Below, piece after piece: positions 16,862-24,977 of a stretch of DNA of 49,029 nucleotides. Every line of letters begins with the position of its first letter. The first letter of the stretch is position 1. The DNA comes from Blastococcus sp. (GTDB lineage Bacteria > Actinomycetota > Actinomycetes > Mycobacteriales > Geodermatophilaceae). The stretch covers positions 1-49,029 of the forward strand of contig JAODNN010000135.1 in NCBI GenBank assembly GCA_025465355.1. The letters are read 5' to 3'. Position numbers and translations under genes: made by a program. Below the pieces are notes generated by a model that searched no databases, was not told the DNA's origin, and saw only the letters and a program-made list of their open reading frames with translations.

Positions 16862-17929
16862 TCACCAGGTCTCGGTGACCTTCCGCAGCCCGCGGGGCGC
16901 GTCCGGGTTCACGCCGCGCTCCAGAGCGAGGGCGAGGGCGAGCCGCTGCAGCGGCAGGATCTCGAGGATCGGGTGCAGTTCCTCCCGCAACCCCGCCGTG
17001 TGGACAGGAATGACGTCGTCGGCCGGGGCACCCTCCTGGCCGCCGACGAGCAGCAGATCGGCATGCCGTTCGCGCAGCATGGTGAGCACGGGCGCCATCG
17101 ACTGGCCGCCGCGCCCGGGCGTGGCCACCGCGATGACCGGGGTCTCGCTGTCGATCATCGCCATCGGGCCGTGCAGCAGATCCGCACCCGAGAAGGCCAG
17201 CGCCCCGAGATAGCAGGTCTCCATCAGCTTCAGGGCCCCCTCGCGGGCGGTGGCGTAGGAGTAGCCCCGGCCCGTCGTGACCATCCGGCTGACCGACCGG
17301 TACCGCGGGGCCACCGCGGCCACCTTGTCGGCGTCCTGCAGGGTCGCCTGCGCGGCATCCGCCAGAGGCGCCGCGTCCGACGCCGACAAGGTGGATCCGC
17401 CGAGGGAGGCGACGAACAGGTACAACGCGAGCAGTTGAGCGGTGTAGCTCTTGGTCGCAGCCACCGCCCGTTCCGAGCCCGCCCCCACATCGATCACGAA
17501 CTCGGCCGCCCGAGCCAGCTCCGAGCCGACGTTGTTGGTGACCGCGACCGTCGTGGCGCCGCAGCTCCGCGCCGTGACGAGTGAGTCGATCAGATCAGGG
17601 GAACCACCCGACTGGCTGACCGAGACGTGCAGCACGCCGCGCAGATCGGGCCGGACCCCGTAGATCGTGCTGGTCGACGGCGACACCAGACCGGCCGGAA
17701 GGCCGAGGTGCACGTCGACCAGGTACTTGGCGTACAGCGCCGCGTGGTCGGACGTCCCGCGTCCGGCCAGGAGGACGAAACGGTGGTCACGGCCGGCCAC
17801 CTCCGCTGCGATGCGGCCGATCTCGCCGGCCTGTTCCGCCAGGAGCCTCGCCAGGATCTGGGGCTGCTCGCCGATCTCGGCGGCCATGAGCGCGCCCGGG
17901 TCCGCACCGGAGGTGTTGCCTGATGTCAC
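16862..17929 (-). CDS. SIS-domain sugar-phosphate isomerase/deaminase (GlmS C-terminal-like)
   Basis: Cytoplasmic protein of 355 residues with two tandem SIS domains and no N-terminal glutaminase domain. SIS 1 has AGRGTSDHAALYAKY (about residues 55-70) and SVSQSGGSPDLID (about 103); a TKSYTAQL segment follows. SIS 2 has GRGYSYATAREGALKLMETC and SGADLLHGPMAMI with the Glu and His-Gly-Pro typical of GlmS-type isomerases, ending PRGLRKVTETW. Relatives (AgaS-, FrlB- or NagB-II-like) deaminate or isomerise amino-sugar or fructosamine phosphates. GTG 17929 has GGAGAG five bases upstream; the ATG at 17950 lies before it. Last gene of the sugar operon, 62 bp after the GntR gene. Substrate is inferred. 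Confidence 0.85.
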   Translation of the reverse strand: MTSGNTSGADPGALMAAEIGEQPQILARLLAEQAGEIGRIAAEVAGRDHRFVLLAGRGTSDHAALYAKYLVDVHLGLPAGLVSPSTSTIYGVRPDLRGVLHVSVSQSGGSPDLIDSLVTARSCGATTVAVTNNVGSELARAAEFVIDVGAGSERAVAATKSYTAQLLALYLFVASLGGSTLSASDAAPLADAAQATLQDADKVAAVAPRYRSVSRMVTTGRGYSYATAREGALKLMETCYLGALAFSGADLLHGPMAMIDSETPVIAVATPGRGGQSMAPVLTMLRERHADLLLVGGQEGAPADDVIPVHTAGLREELHPILEILPLQRLALALALERGVNPDAPRGLRKVTETW

Positions 17930-17991
17930 GGTCTCTCCTGTCGATGGCACCTGTGGACTCGATCAACTCGGGCTCGGGCGGGCCGTTCGGC

Positions 17992-18732
17992 TCAGACCGG
18001 CGGCTTCCCGGTGAACCCGAGGGTGGCGACGAACTTGTAGCGATCCCCGCGGTACCAGCTGCGCACCCATTCGACCGGCTCGTCTGCCGTGTCGAAGCTG
18101 TGCCGCGACAGCATCATCATCGGGGCCCCCACATCGGTGTCGAGCAGGCCGGCCTCCCGGGGCGACGCCGGTGCGGTCTCGATCGTCTCGACGGCGCCGA
18201 CGACCTTGATGTCCCAGACCTCCCCCAGCACCTGGTACAGCGATCCGGTCCGGCGGACGGCCCGGGGCAATCCTGGAAAACGCGCCGCCGACAAATGGGA
18301 CTGCTCCAGTGCCATCGGCGCCCCGTTCACCTTGCGCAGGCGTTCCAGCCGGTGCACAGGGGCACCTCGCTCGATCTTGAGCAAGGCCGCCAACTCGTCG
18401 GTGGCCCGGATCCGCTGCGCGGCGATGAACGAGCTCTCCACGACCAGACCGGACGAGGCGGCCTGCTGGGTGAAGCTGGCCATCTGCAACGGCCACGCCA
18501 GCTTGGGCTCGGCGACGTACGTTCCCGAACCGTGCCGGCGCACCAGCCGTCCTTCGGTCACCAGCTCCGTGAGTGCCTGCCGGACCGTCGTCCGTGAGGT
18601 CGAGAGCGCGCTCGCGAGCTCGCGTTCGGTGGGGAGTGGCACTCCCGGACTGAAATCCGGCAACAGCCCGAGGAGGTGACGCTTCACCACGTAGTACTTG
18701 GGTTCGCTCTTCCCCTGGCCTTCGGCGGTCAT
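17992..18732 (-). CDS. GntR-family regulator, HutC/DasR type (UTRA domain)
   Basis: Repressor of 246 residues. Residues about 10-78 are the GntR winged helix (PLPTERELASALSTSRTTVR, then GRLVRRHGSGTYVAEPK). Residues about 95-240 are a UTRA effector domain (PVHRLERLRKVNGAPMALEQ, FPGLPRAV, DEPVEWVRSWYRGDRYKFVA). HutC-type members sense sugar phosphates, amino-sugar phosphates or amino-acid derivatives and bind GGTCTAGACC-like palindromes. Three such boxes lie upstream of the binding-protein gene that heads this operon, so it probably represses its own operon and the divergent SDR-epimerase pair. Confidence 0.9.
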   Translation of the reverse strand: MTAEGQGKSEPKYYVVKRHLLGLLPDFSPGVPLPTERELASALSTSRTTVRQALTELVTEGRLVRRHGSGTYVAEPKLAWPLQMASFTQQAASSGLVVESSFIAAQRIRATDELAALLKIERGAPVHRLERLRKVNGAPMALEQSHLSAARFPGLPRAVRRTGSLYQVLGEVWDIKVVGAVETIETAPASPREAGLLDTDVGAPMMMLSRHSFDTADEPVEWVRSWYRGDRYKFVATLGFTGKPPV

Positions 18733-18809
18733 GTGGCACCGACCTCTCGCTTCGTCCCGTGCCCGTCCTGACGGCGAGCGGCCGTGCTGCTACCCGCCAC
18801 CGGACGTGC

Positions 18810-19826
18810 TCACATCTCCCCCGAGAGTGTCGCCTGGGGTCTGATCTGCAGCTTGCGGCCCTCGCCCCGGCGGAACATGTCCATGGCAAGGCCATAGTCG
18901 TCCAGCGTGAAGGAATGGCTGAACATCGGCTCGCTCCGGATCGCGCCGGCCGCGAACATCTCGACCGCCCGGCTGAACGTGTAGCGGGACGCCGCCGAAC
19001 CGACCATGGAGATCTCGTCCCGGACGATGCTGATCGGGAGGTAGCGGGCCGTCGCGTCCACCGGCGCCACACCGAACTGCTGGAAGGTGCCGCCGGCCTT
19101 GACCCGCGGCAGTCCGTCCTCGATCGCGGCGATGACGCCCGTGGCGTCGATGACGACGTCCCAGTTCGGCCGATCGAGCTGGTCGGCAGAGGCCACCACC
19201 TTCTCGATGCCGACCTCTGTGGCGAGAGCCCGCCGGCCGGCATTGGGATCGACGATGCTGACGCTCGCCGCGCCCGCCCGGGGAGCCAACTGTGCGAGGA
19301 GCAGGCCCATCGTGCCGGCGCCGTAGATGAGGTAGTGCTCCCCCAGCCGCCTCGGCAGCGCGTCGTAGGCCCGGATCGCGCAGGCGAGCGGCTCGATCAC
19401 GGTCGCCTGGTAGATGTCGACGTCGTCCGGAAGCAGGTAGGCATTGGGAGCCGGCGCGCGCAGGTACTGCGCCGAGGCACCGTCGGTCCGGGCGACGCCG
19501 AGGCAGTTCCAGTTGGCGCACACGTTGTAGGCGCCGTTGACGCACCGCTCGCACTGCCCGCACGCCAGCGTCGGATCGACCACTACCCGGTCGCCCGTGG
19601 CGATGGCCCCGACCGCGGTGCCGACCGCCACGACCGTTCCGCTGACCTCGTGCCCTGGGATGAGGGGATACTGCGATCCGGCGTAGTCCCCGTCGAAGAC
19701 GTGGACGTCGGTTCCGCAGATACCGACACCGGCGACCTCGACGATGACGTCGGTCGGGCCCGGCGTCGGGTCATCCACGTTCTGCACGGCCAGCTTTCCC
19801 GGAGATTCGAACACCACAGCGCGCAC
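18810..19826 (-). CDS. Zinc-dependent alcohol/polyol dehydrogenase (MDR family)
   Basis: NAD(P)-dependent dehydrogenase of 338 residues of the sorbitol/threonine dehydrogenase branch. The catalytic zinc site is GICGTDVHVFDGDY (Cys about 37) and PGHEVSG (His about 59); the structural zinc site is CGQCERCVNGAYNVC with four Cys (about 89-103). The nucleotide fold is GAGTMGLLLAQLAPRAGAAS (about 168). VIEPLACAIRAYD carries the third zinc ligand Glu. GTG 19826 has AGAGG nine bases upstream. It lies between the ABC permease and the GntR gene with 48- and 77-bp gaps, so it most likely oxidises the imported sugar or polyol. Confidence 0.88.
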   Translation of the reverse strand: MRAVVFESPGKLAVQNVDDPTPGPTDVIVEVAGVGICGTDVHVFDGDYAGSQYPLIPGHEVSGTVVAVGTAVGAIATGDRVVVDPTLACGQCERCVNGAYNVCANWNCLGVARTDGASAQYLRAPAPNAYLLPDDVDIYQATVIEPLACAIRAYDALPRRLGEHYLIYGAGTMGLLLAQLAPRAGAASVSIVDPNAGRRALATEVGIEKVVASADQLDRPNWDVVIDATGVIAAIEDGLPRVKAGGTFQQFGVAPVDATARYLPISIVRDEISMVGSAASRYTFSRAVEMFAAGAIRSEPMFSHSFTLDDYGLAMDMFRRGEGRKLQIRPQATLSGEM

Positions 19827-19874
19827 GTCAGCTACCTCTGTTCTGCGTCGTCGGACGTGGGGACGGGAAGGCAG

Positions 19875-21110
19875 TCAGCGGGCCTGCTTGCGCCGTACAG
19901 AGGCGTCGAAGATGACAGCGGTGATCAGGACCGCTCCGGTGATCATCAGCTTCACCGGCGACGCGAGGGCCAGCAGGTCCATGCCGTTGGAGATCGACCC
20001 GATGACCAGCGCCCCGAGCAGCGCCGACCACAGACTGCCCCGGCCACCGAACAGGCTCGTGCCACCGATCACCACCGCCGCGATCGCGTCGAGCAGGATG
20101 CCGCCGCTTCCGGCGCCCTGTGTCACCGACTGCAGGCGGGACGCAGAAAGGACACCCCCGAGCGCCGCGAAGGTGCCCGACAGCATGAAGACGTACACCG
20201 TGATCCGTCGGACGTCGATGCCCACGCGACCAGCGGCCTGGGCGTCGCCCCCGACGGCGTAGATACGTCGGCCGAACAGGGTGCGGCGGGCGATGAAGTC
20301 CATCAGCAGGACGAGTCCGACCACGATCAGGACGGCGAGGGGGATACCGCGGTCCTGCACGAACATCACGATCACCGCGGCCGGCACGGCGGCGGAGATC
20401 GCGAATCGCACGACCTCGACCCACGGTTTCACATTGACCAGACCCGCCTTGGCCCGGCGGCGGCGGACCCGCAGGACGAACACGGCCCTGATACCAAGGG
20501 CCGCGAGCAGGAGGAGCCACCCGACCCAGGGCGGGAAGAACGTGTTCGTCAGGCCGAGGAGCACGGGGTCGCTGACGTTCATGGCGCCCGTGAAATCGAA
20601 GATGAACAGCTGCAGGCCCTGCCAGCCGATCAACCCACCCAGCGTGACGACGAACGACGGCACCCCGAAGCCGGCCACGATCAGCCCCTGGATCAGGCCG
20701 ATCAGTGCCCCGCCGAGCAGTGCCGCGCCGATCGCCAGCAGGGGCGGGACCCCGAGCTTGACGTTCAGCGCTGCCAGGGCCGTCGCGCCGAGGCCGCTCA
20801 CCGAGCCGATGGACAGGTCGATCTCGCCCAGCAGCAGGACCAGGACGACGCCCATACCCAGAGCCGCGACCGCGACGATCTGCAGGGACAGGTTGGTCAG
20901 GTTGGTCGCGGACAGGAAGTTCGGGTTGAGCAGGCCGAAGATCGTCCAGATCGCCGCGAGGCCGACCACGACCTGCAGGAACCCGACACCGGTCGCGGAG
21001 TCGGCGCGGACGAAGTTGCGCAGGAAGGACCTGACGGTCGGGTCTTCCGGCCGGTCCGTCTGAGCAGGGGACGGCGGAGCCGTTGCGGTGGCCGTCTGCG
21101 TGTCCGTCAT
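19875..21110 (-). CDS. Sugar ABC transporter permease (BPD_transp_2 type)
   Basis: Inner-membrane permease of 411 residues in the RbsC/XylH/FrcC family. After a polar N-terminus of about 50 residues there are roughly nine to ten hydrophobic helices. Family features include LSIGSVSGLGATALAAL, GVPSFVVTLGGLIGWQG and the cytoplasmic loop GGDAQAAGRVGIDVRRITVY (about residue 285), followed by LSASRLQS, GSGGILLDAIAAVVIGGTSL and FGGRGS. ATG 21110 overlaps the ATPase stop (ATGA), so the frame upstream of it is a shadow. Length and layout are closest to XylH-type permeases. Confidence 0.9.
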   Translation of the reverse strand: MTDTQTATATAPPSPAQTDRPEDPTVRSFLRNFVRADSATGVGFLQVVVGLAAIWTIFGLLNPNFLSATNLTNLSLQIVAVAALGMGVVLVLLLGEIDLSIGSVSGLGATALAALNVKLGVPPLLAIGAALLGGALIGLIQGLIVAGFGVPSFVVTLGGLIGWQGLQLFIFDFTGAMNVSDPVLLGLTNTFFPPWVGWLLLLAALGIRAVFVLRVRRRRAKAGLVNVKPWVEVVRFAISAAVPAAVIVMFVQDRGIPLAVLIVVGLVLLMDFIARRTLFGRRIYAVGGDAQAAGRVGIDVRRITVYVFMLSGTFAALGGVLSASRLQSVTQGAGSGGILLDAIAAVVIGGTSLFGGRGSLWSALLGALVIGSISNGMDLLALASPVKLMITGAVLITAVIFDASVRRKQAR

Positions 21111-21856
21111 GACGTCCTCGCGGAGACGAGTCGGGATCCGGTGATCGCGGCCACGACGTCGTCGTGGTGCTCGACGTCGCACGGATAGGAAGCGACGTTG
21201 CTCCCCAGCCGCAGGACCTCGATCCGGTCCGAGACCTCGAACACCTCGGCGAGATTGTGGCTGATGAGCACGACCGCGAGACCGCGTCCCTGCAAGCGCT
21301 TGATCAGATCCAGCACCTGCTGCTTCTGCGCGAGCCCGAGGGCCGCAGTGGGCTCGTCGAGGATGACCATCCTGGGCTTGCCCAGCAGGCTGCGGGCGAT
21401 GGCCACCGACTGACGTTGACCGCCCGAGAGGCTCCCGATCGGAACCCGCAGCGATCGCGGCCGGATCGCCAGTTCGGCGAGGAGATCGCTGGTCTCGCGC
21501 TCCATGTCCACCTCGTCGAGGACCGAGCCCTGGCTGCGCTCGTGGCCGAGGAAGAGGTTGGCAACGACATCGAGGTTGTTGCACAACGCCAGGTCCTGAT
21601 ACACGGTCGCGATCCCCAGCGCGGTCGCATCGTTCGGGTGGTGGATCCGGACCGGCTTCCCCTCGAAGAGGATCTCGGCGGTGTCGGGGACCACGGTTCC
21701 CGACATCACCTTGACGAGGGTGGACTTGCCGGCGCCGTTGTCGCCGACAAGTGCCACCACCTCGCCCGCGTCGATCGAGAACGAGGCGTCGTCCAGGGCA
21801 CGCACGGCGCCGTAGCTCTTGCTCACGTGCCGGAAGCTGACCAGTGGCTCAGTCAC
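21107..21856 (-). CDS. Sugar ABC transporter ATP-binding protein, single domain
   Basis: ATPase of 249 residues that powers the adjacent permease. It has Walker A GDNGAGKST (about residues 37-45), the Q-loop VYQDLALCNN, signature LSGGQRQSVAIARSL, Walker B MVILDEPTAAL and the switch His in ISHNLAEVF. Ribose-type importers normally use a 500-residue double ATPase; a single-domain version of about 250 residues is the FrcA-type arrangement. In the D-loop region the usual LDEPTAALG is followed by LAQKQQV, as in that group. GTG 21856 has GGGAGG ten bases upstream. It sits between binding protein and permease. Confidence 0.92.
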   Translation of the reverse strand: MTEPLVSFRHVSKSYGAVRALDDASFSIDAGEVVALVGDNGAGKSTLVKVMSGTVVPDTAEILFEGKPVRIHHPNDATALGIATVYQDLALCNNLDVVANLFLGHERSQGSVLDEVDMERETSDLLAELAIRPRSLRVPIGSLSGGQRQSVAIARSLLGKPRMVILDEPTAALGLAQKQQVLDLIKRLQGRGLAVVLISHNLAEVFEVSDRIEVLRLGSNVASYPCDVEHHDDVVAAITGSRLVSARTS

Positions 21857-21897
21857 GCGTCACACACCTCCCGTCCGTGCGCCCCGTCCTCGCGTCC

Positions 21898-23028
21898 TCA
21901 CATCAGGCCTGCAGCACTGCACGCCGCCTGGTAGGTCCCGGTGCAGATGTCCGAGAGCTTCCAGAACCCGTCGGGCTCGATCATGTGCTTGATGTTGTCG
22001 ATCTTGATCACCTCGGTCGGGTAGATGTACGCCTTGACCTCGGCACCGGACGGCGTCTTCGCCGTGCCGTTGATGACGTCCGAGGGCGCAGCCTTCCCCT
22101 TGGCGAGCGCCACAGCCAGGTCCGCGGTCTTGGCTGCGAAGATCTTGATCGGCAGATTGATGGTGTTGTACTGCTCACCGGCGATGACCCGCTGCAGCCC
22201 GGCCTTGGAACCGTCCTGGCCCGTGACCAGCCGGGTCTTGGGGTCGATACCGGCGTTCTTCAGCGCCGCGATGACGCCGCCGGCGAGGTCGTCATTGGCC
22301 GCATAGACCCCGACGAACCCGTCCTTGCCCACCTTGGTGATCGCCTGATCCATCTCGCGCTGGGCGTTCGTCCCGTCCCACTTCTGGGTGTCGTACTCCG
22401 CCGCGATCGTGAACCCGGACTTGTCGAGCACCGAGTGCGCCCCGGCCTTGTAACGGAAACCGAAGTCGTCGCTCGGGTCACCGTTGATCTGGATCAGCTT
22501 GCCCGAGGTGATGCCCTTCGCCTTGAGGCCGTCGACCAGGCTCTGCGCCTGCTGGGCGCCGATCTTCGGGACGTCGGTGGTCACGATGTAATCGACCTTG
22601 GGGTTGTCGATGTTGGTCGCGTAGCTGATGACCTTGACGCCGGCGGCGTTGGCCAGGTTCACCATGTTGACGGCCGCGGTCTTGTCGGTCGGCGCGAGCA
22701 CGATGACGTCAACGCCGTTGGCGATGGCCGCCTGCACCTGGGAGAGCTGCGTGTCCGCATCCCCCTTGGCGTTGTAGTAGGTGACCTTGCAGTCGCCGCA
22801 CGCCTTCTTGGCCTCGTCCTGGAACACCAGGCGGTCCTGCGCATCCCACCGCGGCGTGATCAGGTCGGGCATCATGAACGCGACGCGGCCCTGGTCGTGC
22901 GACGAGGAATTCGACGCCGACGCCGACGTGCCGGCGTTCTTCGCCGAGCAGCCGGTCAGGACGAGCGCGAGAAGTGCCGCGCCGGCCGTGGCCCGGCTCA
23001 GCAACCGAAATGCGGACGGTCTGGTCAT
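21898..23028 (-). CDS. Sugar ABC transporter substrate-binding lipoprotein
   Basis: Exported lipoprotein of 376 residues heading the operon. A signal peptide ends in the lipobox LTGC (Cys about 27), followed by a Ser/Asn-rich tether. The mature part is a type I periplasmic-binding fold (XylF/RbsB-like): VAFMMPDLITPRWDAQDRLV, AIANGVDVIVLAPTDKTAAV, QINGDPSDDFGFRYKAGAHS, VGVYAANDDLAGGVIAALKN and TGQDGSKAGLQRVIAGEQYN. Sequence length and the opening PRW-x-x-D resemble XylF-type xylose or other aldose binders, but specificity is not provable. Its promoter region is shared with the divergent SDR gene and holds the putative GntR boxes. Confidence 0.9.
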   Translation of the reverse strand: MTRPSAFRLLSRATAGAALLALVLTGCSAKNAGTSASASNSSSHDQGRVAFMMPDLITPRWDAQDRLVFQDEAKKACGDCKVTYYNAKGDADTQLSQVQAAIANGVDVIVLAPTDKTAAVNMVNLANAAGVKVISYATNIDNPKVDYIVTTDVPKIGAQQAQSLVDGLKAKGITSGKLIQINGDPSDDFGFRYKAGAHSVLDKSGFTIAAEYDTQKWDGTNAQREMDQAITKVGKDGFVGVYAANDDLAGGVIAALKNAGIDPKTRLVTGQDGSKAGLQRVIAGEQYNTINLPIKIFAAKTADLAVALAKGKAAPSDVINGTAKTPSGAEVKAYIYPTEVIKIDNIKHMIEPDGFWKLSDICTGTYQAACSAAGLM

Positions 23029-23153
23029 TCCTGGGCCTCCTGGGCCTCGGCGGAAGGTGCACTACCTGGTGGGGTCGGCGGTGCAGGTTCAAGCACGCCG
23101 TCGAGCAGGAAACCGGAGCTGAACGAGCGCCGACTGTAGCGGGAACACCTGAA

Positions 23154-23182
23154 GAGGTCCAGACCTCTTTGGTCTGAACCTC
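23154..23182. promoter_or_regulatory. Paired GntR-type operator boxes A and B
   Basis: GAGGTCCAGACCTC (23154-23167) is a 14-bp palindrome imperfect only in its central two bases. TTGGTCTGAACCTC (23169-23182) follows at once. Together they also form a larger inverted repeat, GAGGTCCAGACC / GGTCTGAACCTC, with 11 of 12 arm matches. Both fit the GGTC-N2-GACC pattern of HutC/DasR-type operators. They lie about 125 bp before the binding-protein start and about 130 bp before the SDR start. Confidence 0.6.
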
Positions 23183-23224
23183 GGCCGCTCCTCAGCCGGT
23201 CCGGACCGGCTACTGCGGGAGTGG

Positions 23225-23236
23225 TGGTCTGGACCA
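23225..23236. promoter_or_regulatory. GntR-type operator box C
   Basis: TGGTCTGGACCA differs by one base from the perfect palindrome TGGTCTAGACCA known for DasR-like repressors. It lies about 77 bp before the SDR start in the same divergent intergenic region as boxes A and B. Confidence 0.6.
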
Positions 23237-23312
23237 GTTGTGGGCGCCCTTGCTACGTTGGGCCACCCGGGCCCCTGCGGCCGGTCCCCGCTCCCGCTCG
23301 GAGGCCCTGACG

Positions 23313-24092
23313 ATGCGCGTGATCCCAGGAGCGGCCGCGCCGTTCGACCTGCGGAACGCCGTCGTCCTCGTCACGGGGGCGACCCAGGGCATCGGGCGCG
23401 AGCTGGCCTTTCTGCTGGCCGAGGCGGGCGGCGTCGTCGTCGCGACCGGACGCTCGGCCGACGCCCTCGACGGTCTGCGGCGAGAGGCCGCGGAGCGGGA
23501 CGTAGGACTCGACTGCGTCCTGCTCGACGTCCGCGACACCGCGTCGATAGCCGCGGCGGTGGCCGAGGTCGTCGAGCTGCACGGTGGGATCGACGTGCTG
23601 GTGAACAACGCGGGGTTGGGACATGCGCACCGCGCCCTGGACGTGACCGAGGCCGATTTCGACGAGATGATGTCGGTGAACCTTCGCGGCCTGTTCTTCA
23701 TGAGTCAGGCCGCGGCCCGGGTGATGATCCCGCGCGGCGGGGGCCGGATCATCAACATCAGCTCCCAGGGCGGCGTGGTCGGCCTGCCCGACGCTGCCGT
23801 GTACTGCGCCAGCAAGGGCGGCGTGAACATGCTGACCAAGGTGCTGGCCCTCGAGTGGGCGGAGCACGGCATCAACGTGAACGCCATCGCACCGACGTTC
23901 GTCCACACACCCGGAACCGCACCGCTGCTCGACGGACCAGGTCTGCGGGACGAGATCCTGGCCAGGATCCCGCTCCGGCAGCTGGGCACCCCCGCCGACG
24001 TCGCGGGGGCGGTGGTCTACCTGGCCACGGCGGCCTCCCGCCTCGTCACGGGCACGGTGCTGATGGTCGACGGCGGGTGGACGGCGCAGTGA
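23313..24092 (+). CDS. Short-chain dehydrogenase/reductase (SDR)
   Basis: Classical SDR of 259 residues. It shows the cofactor motif TGATQGIG (about residues 22-29), NNAG (about 98), the catalytic Ser in NISSQGG (about 148), Tyr-x3-Lys in VYCASKGG (about 163-167) and the C-terminal VTGTVLMVDGGW. An Arg/Ser after strand 2 (TGRS) suits NADP(H) or NAD(H). Start ATG 23313 follows GGAGG; the frame upstream is a shadow. It is divergent from the sugar transport operon and overlaps the aldose epimerase gene by 4 bp (GTGA), so the pair probably oxidises or reduces and then epimerises the imported sugar. Confidence 0.92.
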   Translation: MRVIPGAAAPFDLRNAVVLVTGATQGIGRELAFLLAEAGGVVVATGRSADALDGLRREAAERDVGLDCVLLDVRDTASIAAAVAEVVELHGGIDVLVNNAGLGHAHRALDVTEADFDEMMSVNLRGLFFMSQAAARVMIPRGGGRIINISSQGGVVGLPDAAVYCASKGGVNMLTKVLALEWAEHGINVNAIAPTFVHTPGTAPLLDGPGLRDEILARIPLRQLGTPADVAGAVVYLATAASRLVTGTVLMVDGGWTAQ

Positions 24093-24913
24093 CCCCCGGG
24101 CAGATCCGGCTACAGGCGGGTGAGACGACCGCAGCCGTGGACCCCGCGGCAGGCGGACGGCTCACCTCCCTGGTGATCGGGGGTCAGGAGATCGTGGTCC
24201 AGCACGGCTCCGACACCTTCCACTGGGGCAGCTTCCCGATGGCGCCATGGGTCGGTCGGCTACGACACGGCCGGCTGGACGTCGACGGCCGGACCGTCCA
24301 GCTGCCGGTCAACGCCGGTCCGCACGCCCTGCACGGCCTGGTCACCGAGCAGACGTGGACGGTCACTCGCGCCGACGAACACTCGGCAGAGCTGTTCGTG
24401 GAGCTCGGCCACGGCGAGGATCCGTGGCCCTGGCCGTGCCGGGTCCAGCAGTCGGTGTCCCTGGCCGAGGATCGCCTCGACTTCCGGCTGTCGGTGACAT
24501 CGGAGCAGCCGATGCCCGCCGACATCGGCTGGCACCCCTGGTTCCTGCGCGACCTGACGACGGCGACAGGCACGGTCTCCGCCCAGCTCGACGTCTGCTC
24601 CGCGCAGATCTACCTCAACGATGCGGACGGGATCCCCAACGGCGAACTGGGCGATGCCCCACCGCCTCCGTGGGACTTCTGCTTCGTGGGACTGACCCGT
24701 CCCCCGGCGGTCCGCTGGCCGGGTCTTCTCGAGCTCACTGTGGATTCGGACTGCGATCACTGGGTTCTCTACGACAGGGAACCCGCCGGCCTCTGCGTCG
24801 AACCGTGGACCGGGCCCCCCAACTCACTGAACTGGCCCAGGGCCAACATCGTCACGCCGGACGATCCGCTCGAGGCGACGATGCTCTGGTCCTGGCGGAA
24901 CCTGGGCACCTGA
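24089..24913 (+). CDS. Aldose 1-epimerase family protein
   Basis: Galactose-mutarotase-like protein of 274 residues that interconverts alpha and beta anomers of aldoses. It starts at GTG 24089, overlapping the SDR stop. Key residues are visible: Asn/Arg region FPMAPWVGRLRHGRL, the two His in NAGPHALHGL (about residue 72) and IGWHPWFLRD (about 148), and the catalytic Glu in LCVEPWTGPPNSLN (about 235). WGSFPMAPWVGR is typical of GalM-like enzymes. With the SDR it completes the plus-strand half of the sugar island and is followed by a GC-rich palindrome. Confidence 0.88.
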   Translation: MTPGQIRLQAGETTAAVDPAAGGRLTSLVIGGQEIVVQHGSDTFHWGSFPMAPWVGRLRHGRLDVDGRTVQLPVNAGPHALHGLVTEQTWTVTRADEHSAELFVELGHGEDPWPWPCRVQQSVSLAEDRLDFRLSVTSEQPMPADIGWHPWFLRDLTTATGTVSAQLDVCSAQIYLNDADGIPNGELGDAPPPPWDFCFVGLTRPPAVRWPGLLELTVDSDCDHWVLYDREPAGLCVEPWTGPPNSLNWPRANIVTPDDPLEATMLWSWRNLGT

Positions 24914-24937
24914 GCCGGCCCAGCGCGGACCGACGGA

Positions 24938-24953
24938 CCGCCCGGCCGGGCGG
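24938..24953. terminator. GC-rich palindrome between convergent genes
   Basis: CCGCCCGGCCGGGCGG is a perfect 16-bp palindrome in the 64-bp gap between the aldose epimerase and the convergent pyruvyl-transferase-like gene. It could end transcription from both sides; there is no T-tract. Confidence 0.4.
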
Positions 24954-24977
24954 GCTGTTCGCGACGCCACCGCTCGG

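Noticed and set aside
18759-21188. Plus-strand ORF of 809 codons
   Set aside because: Antisense to the alcohol dehydrogenase and ABC permease; Asp/Arg/His-rich low-complexity translation with no domains.
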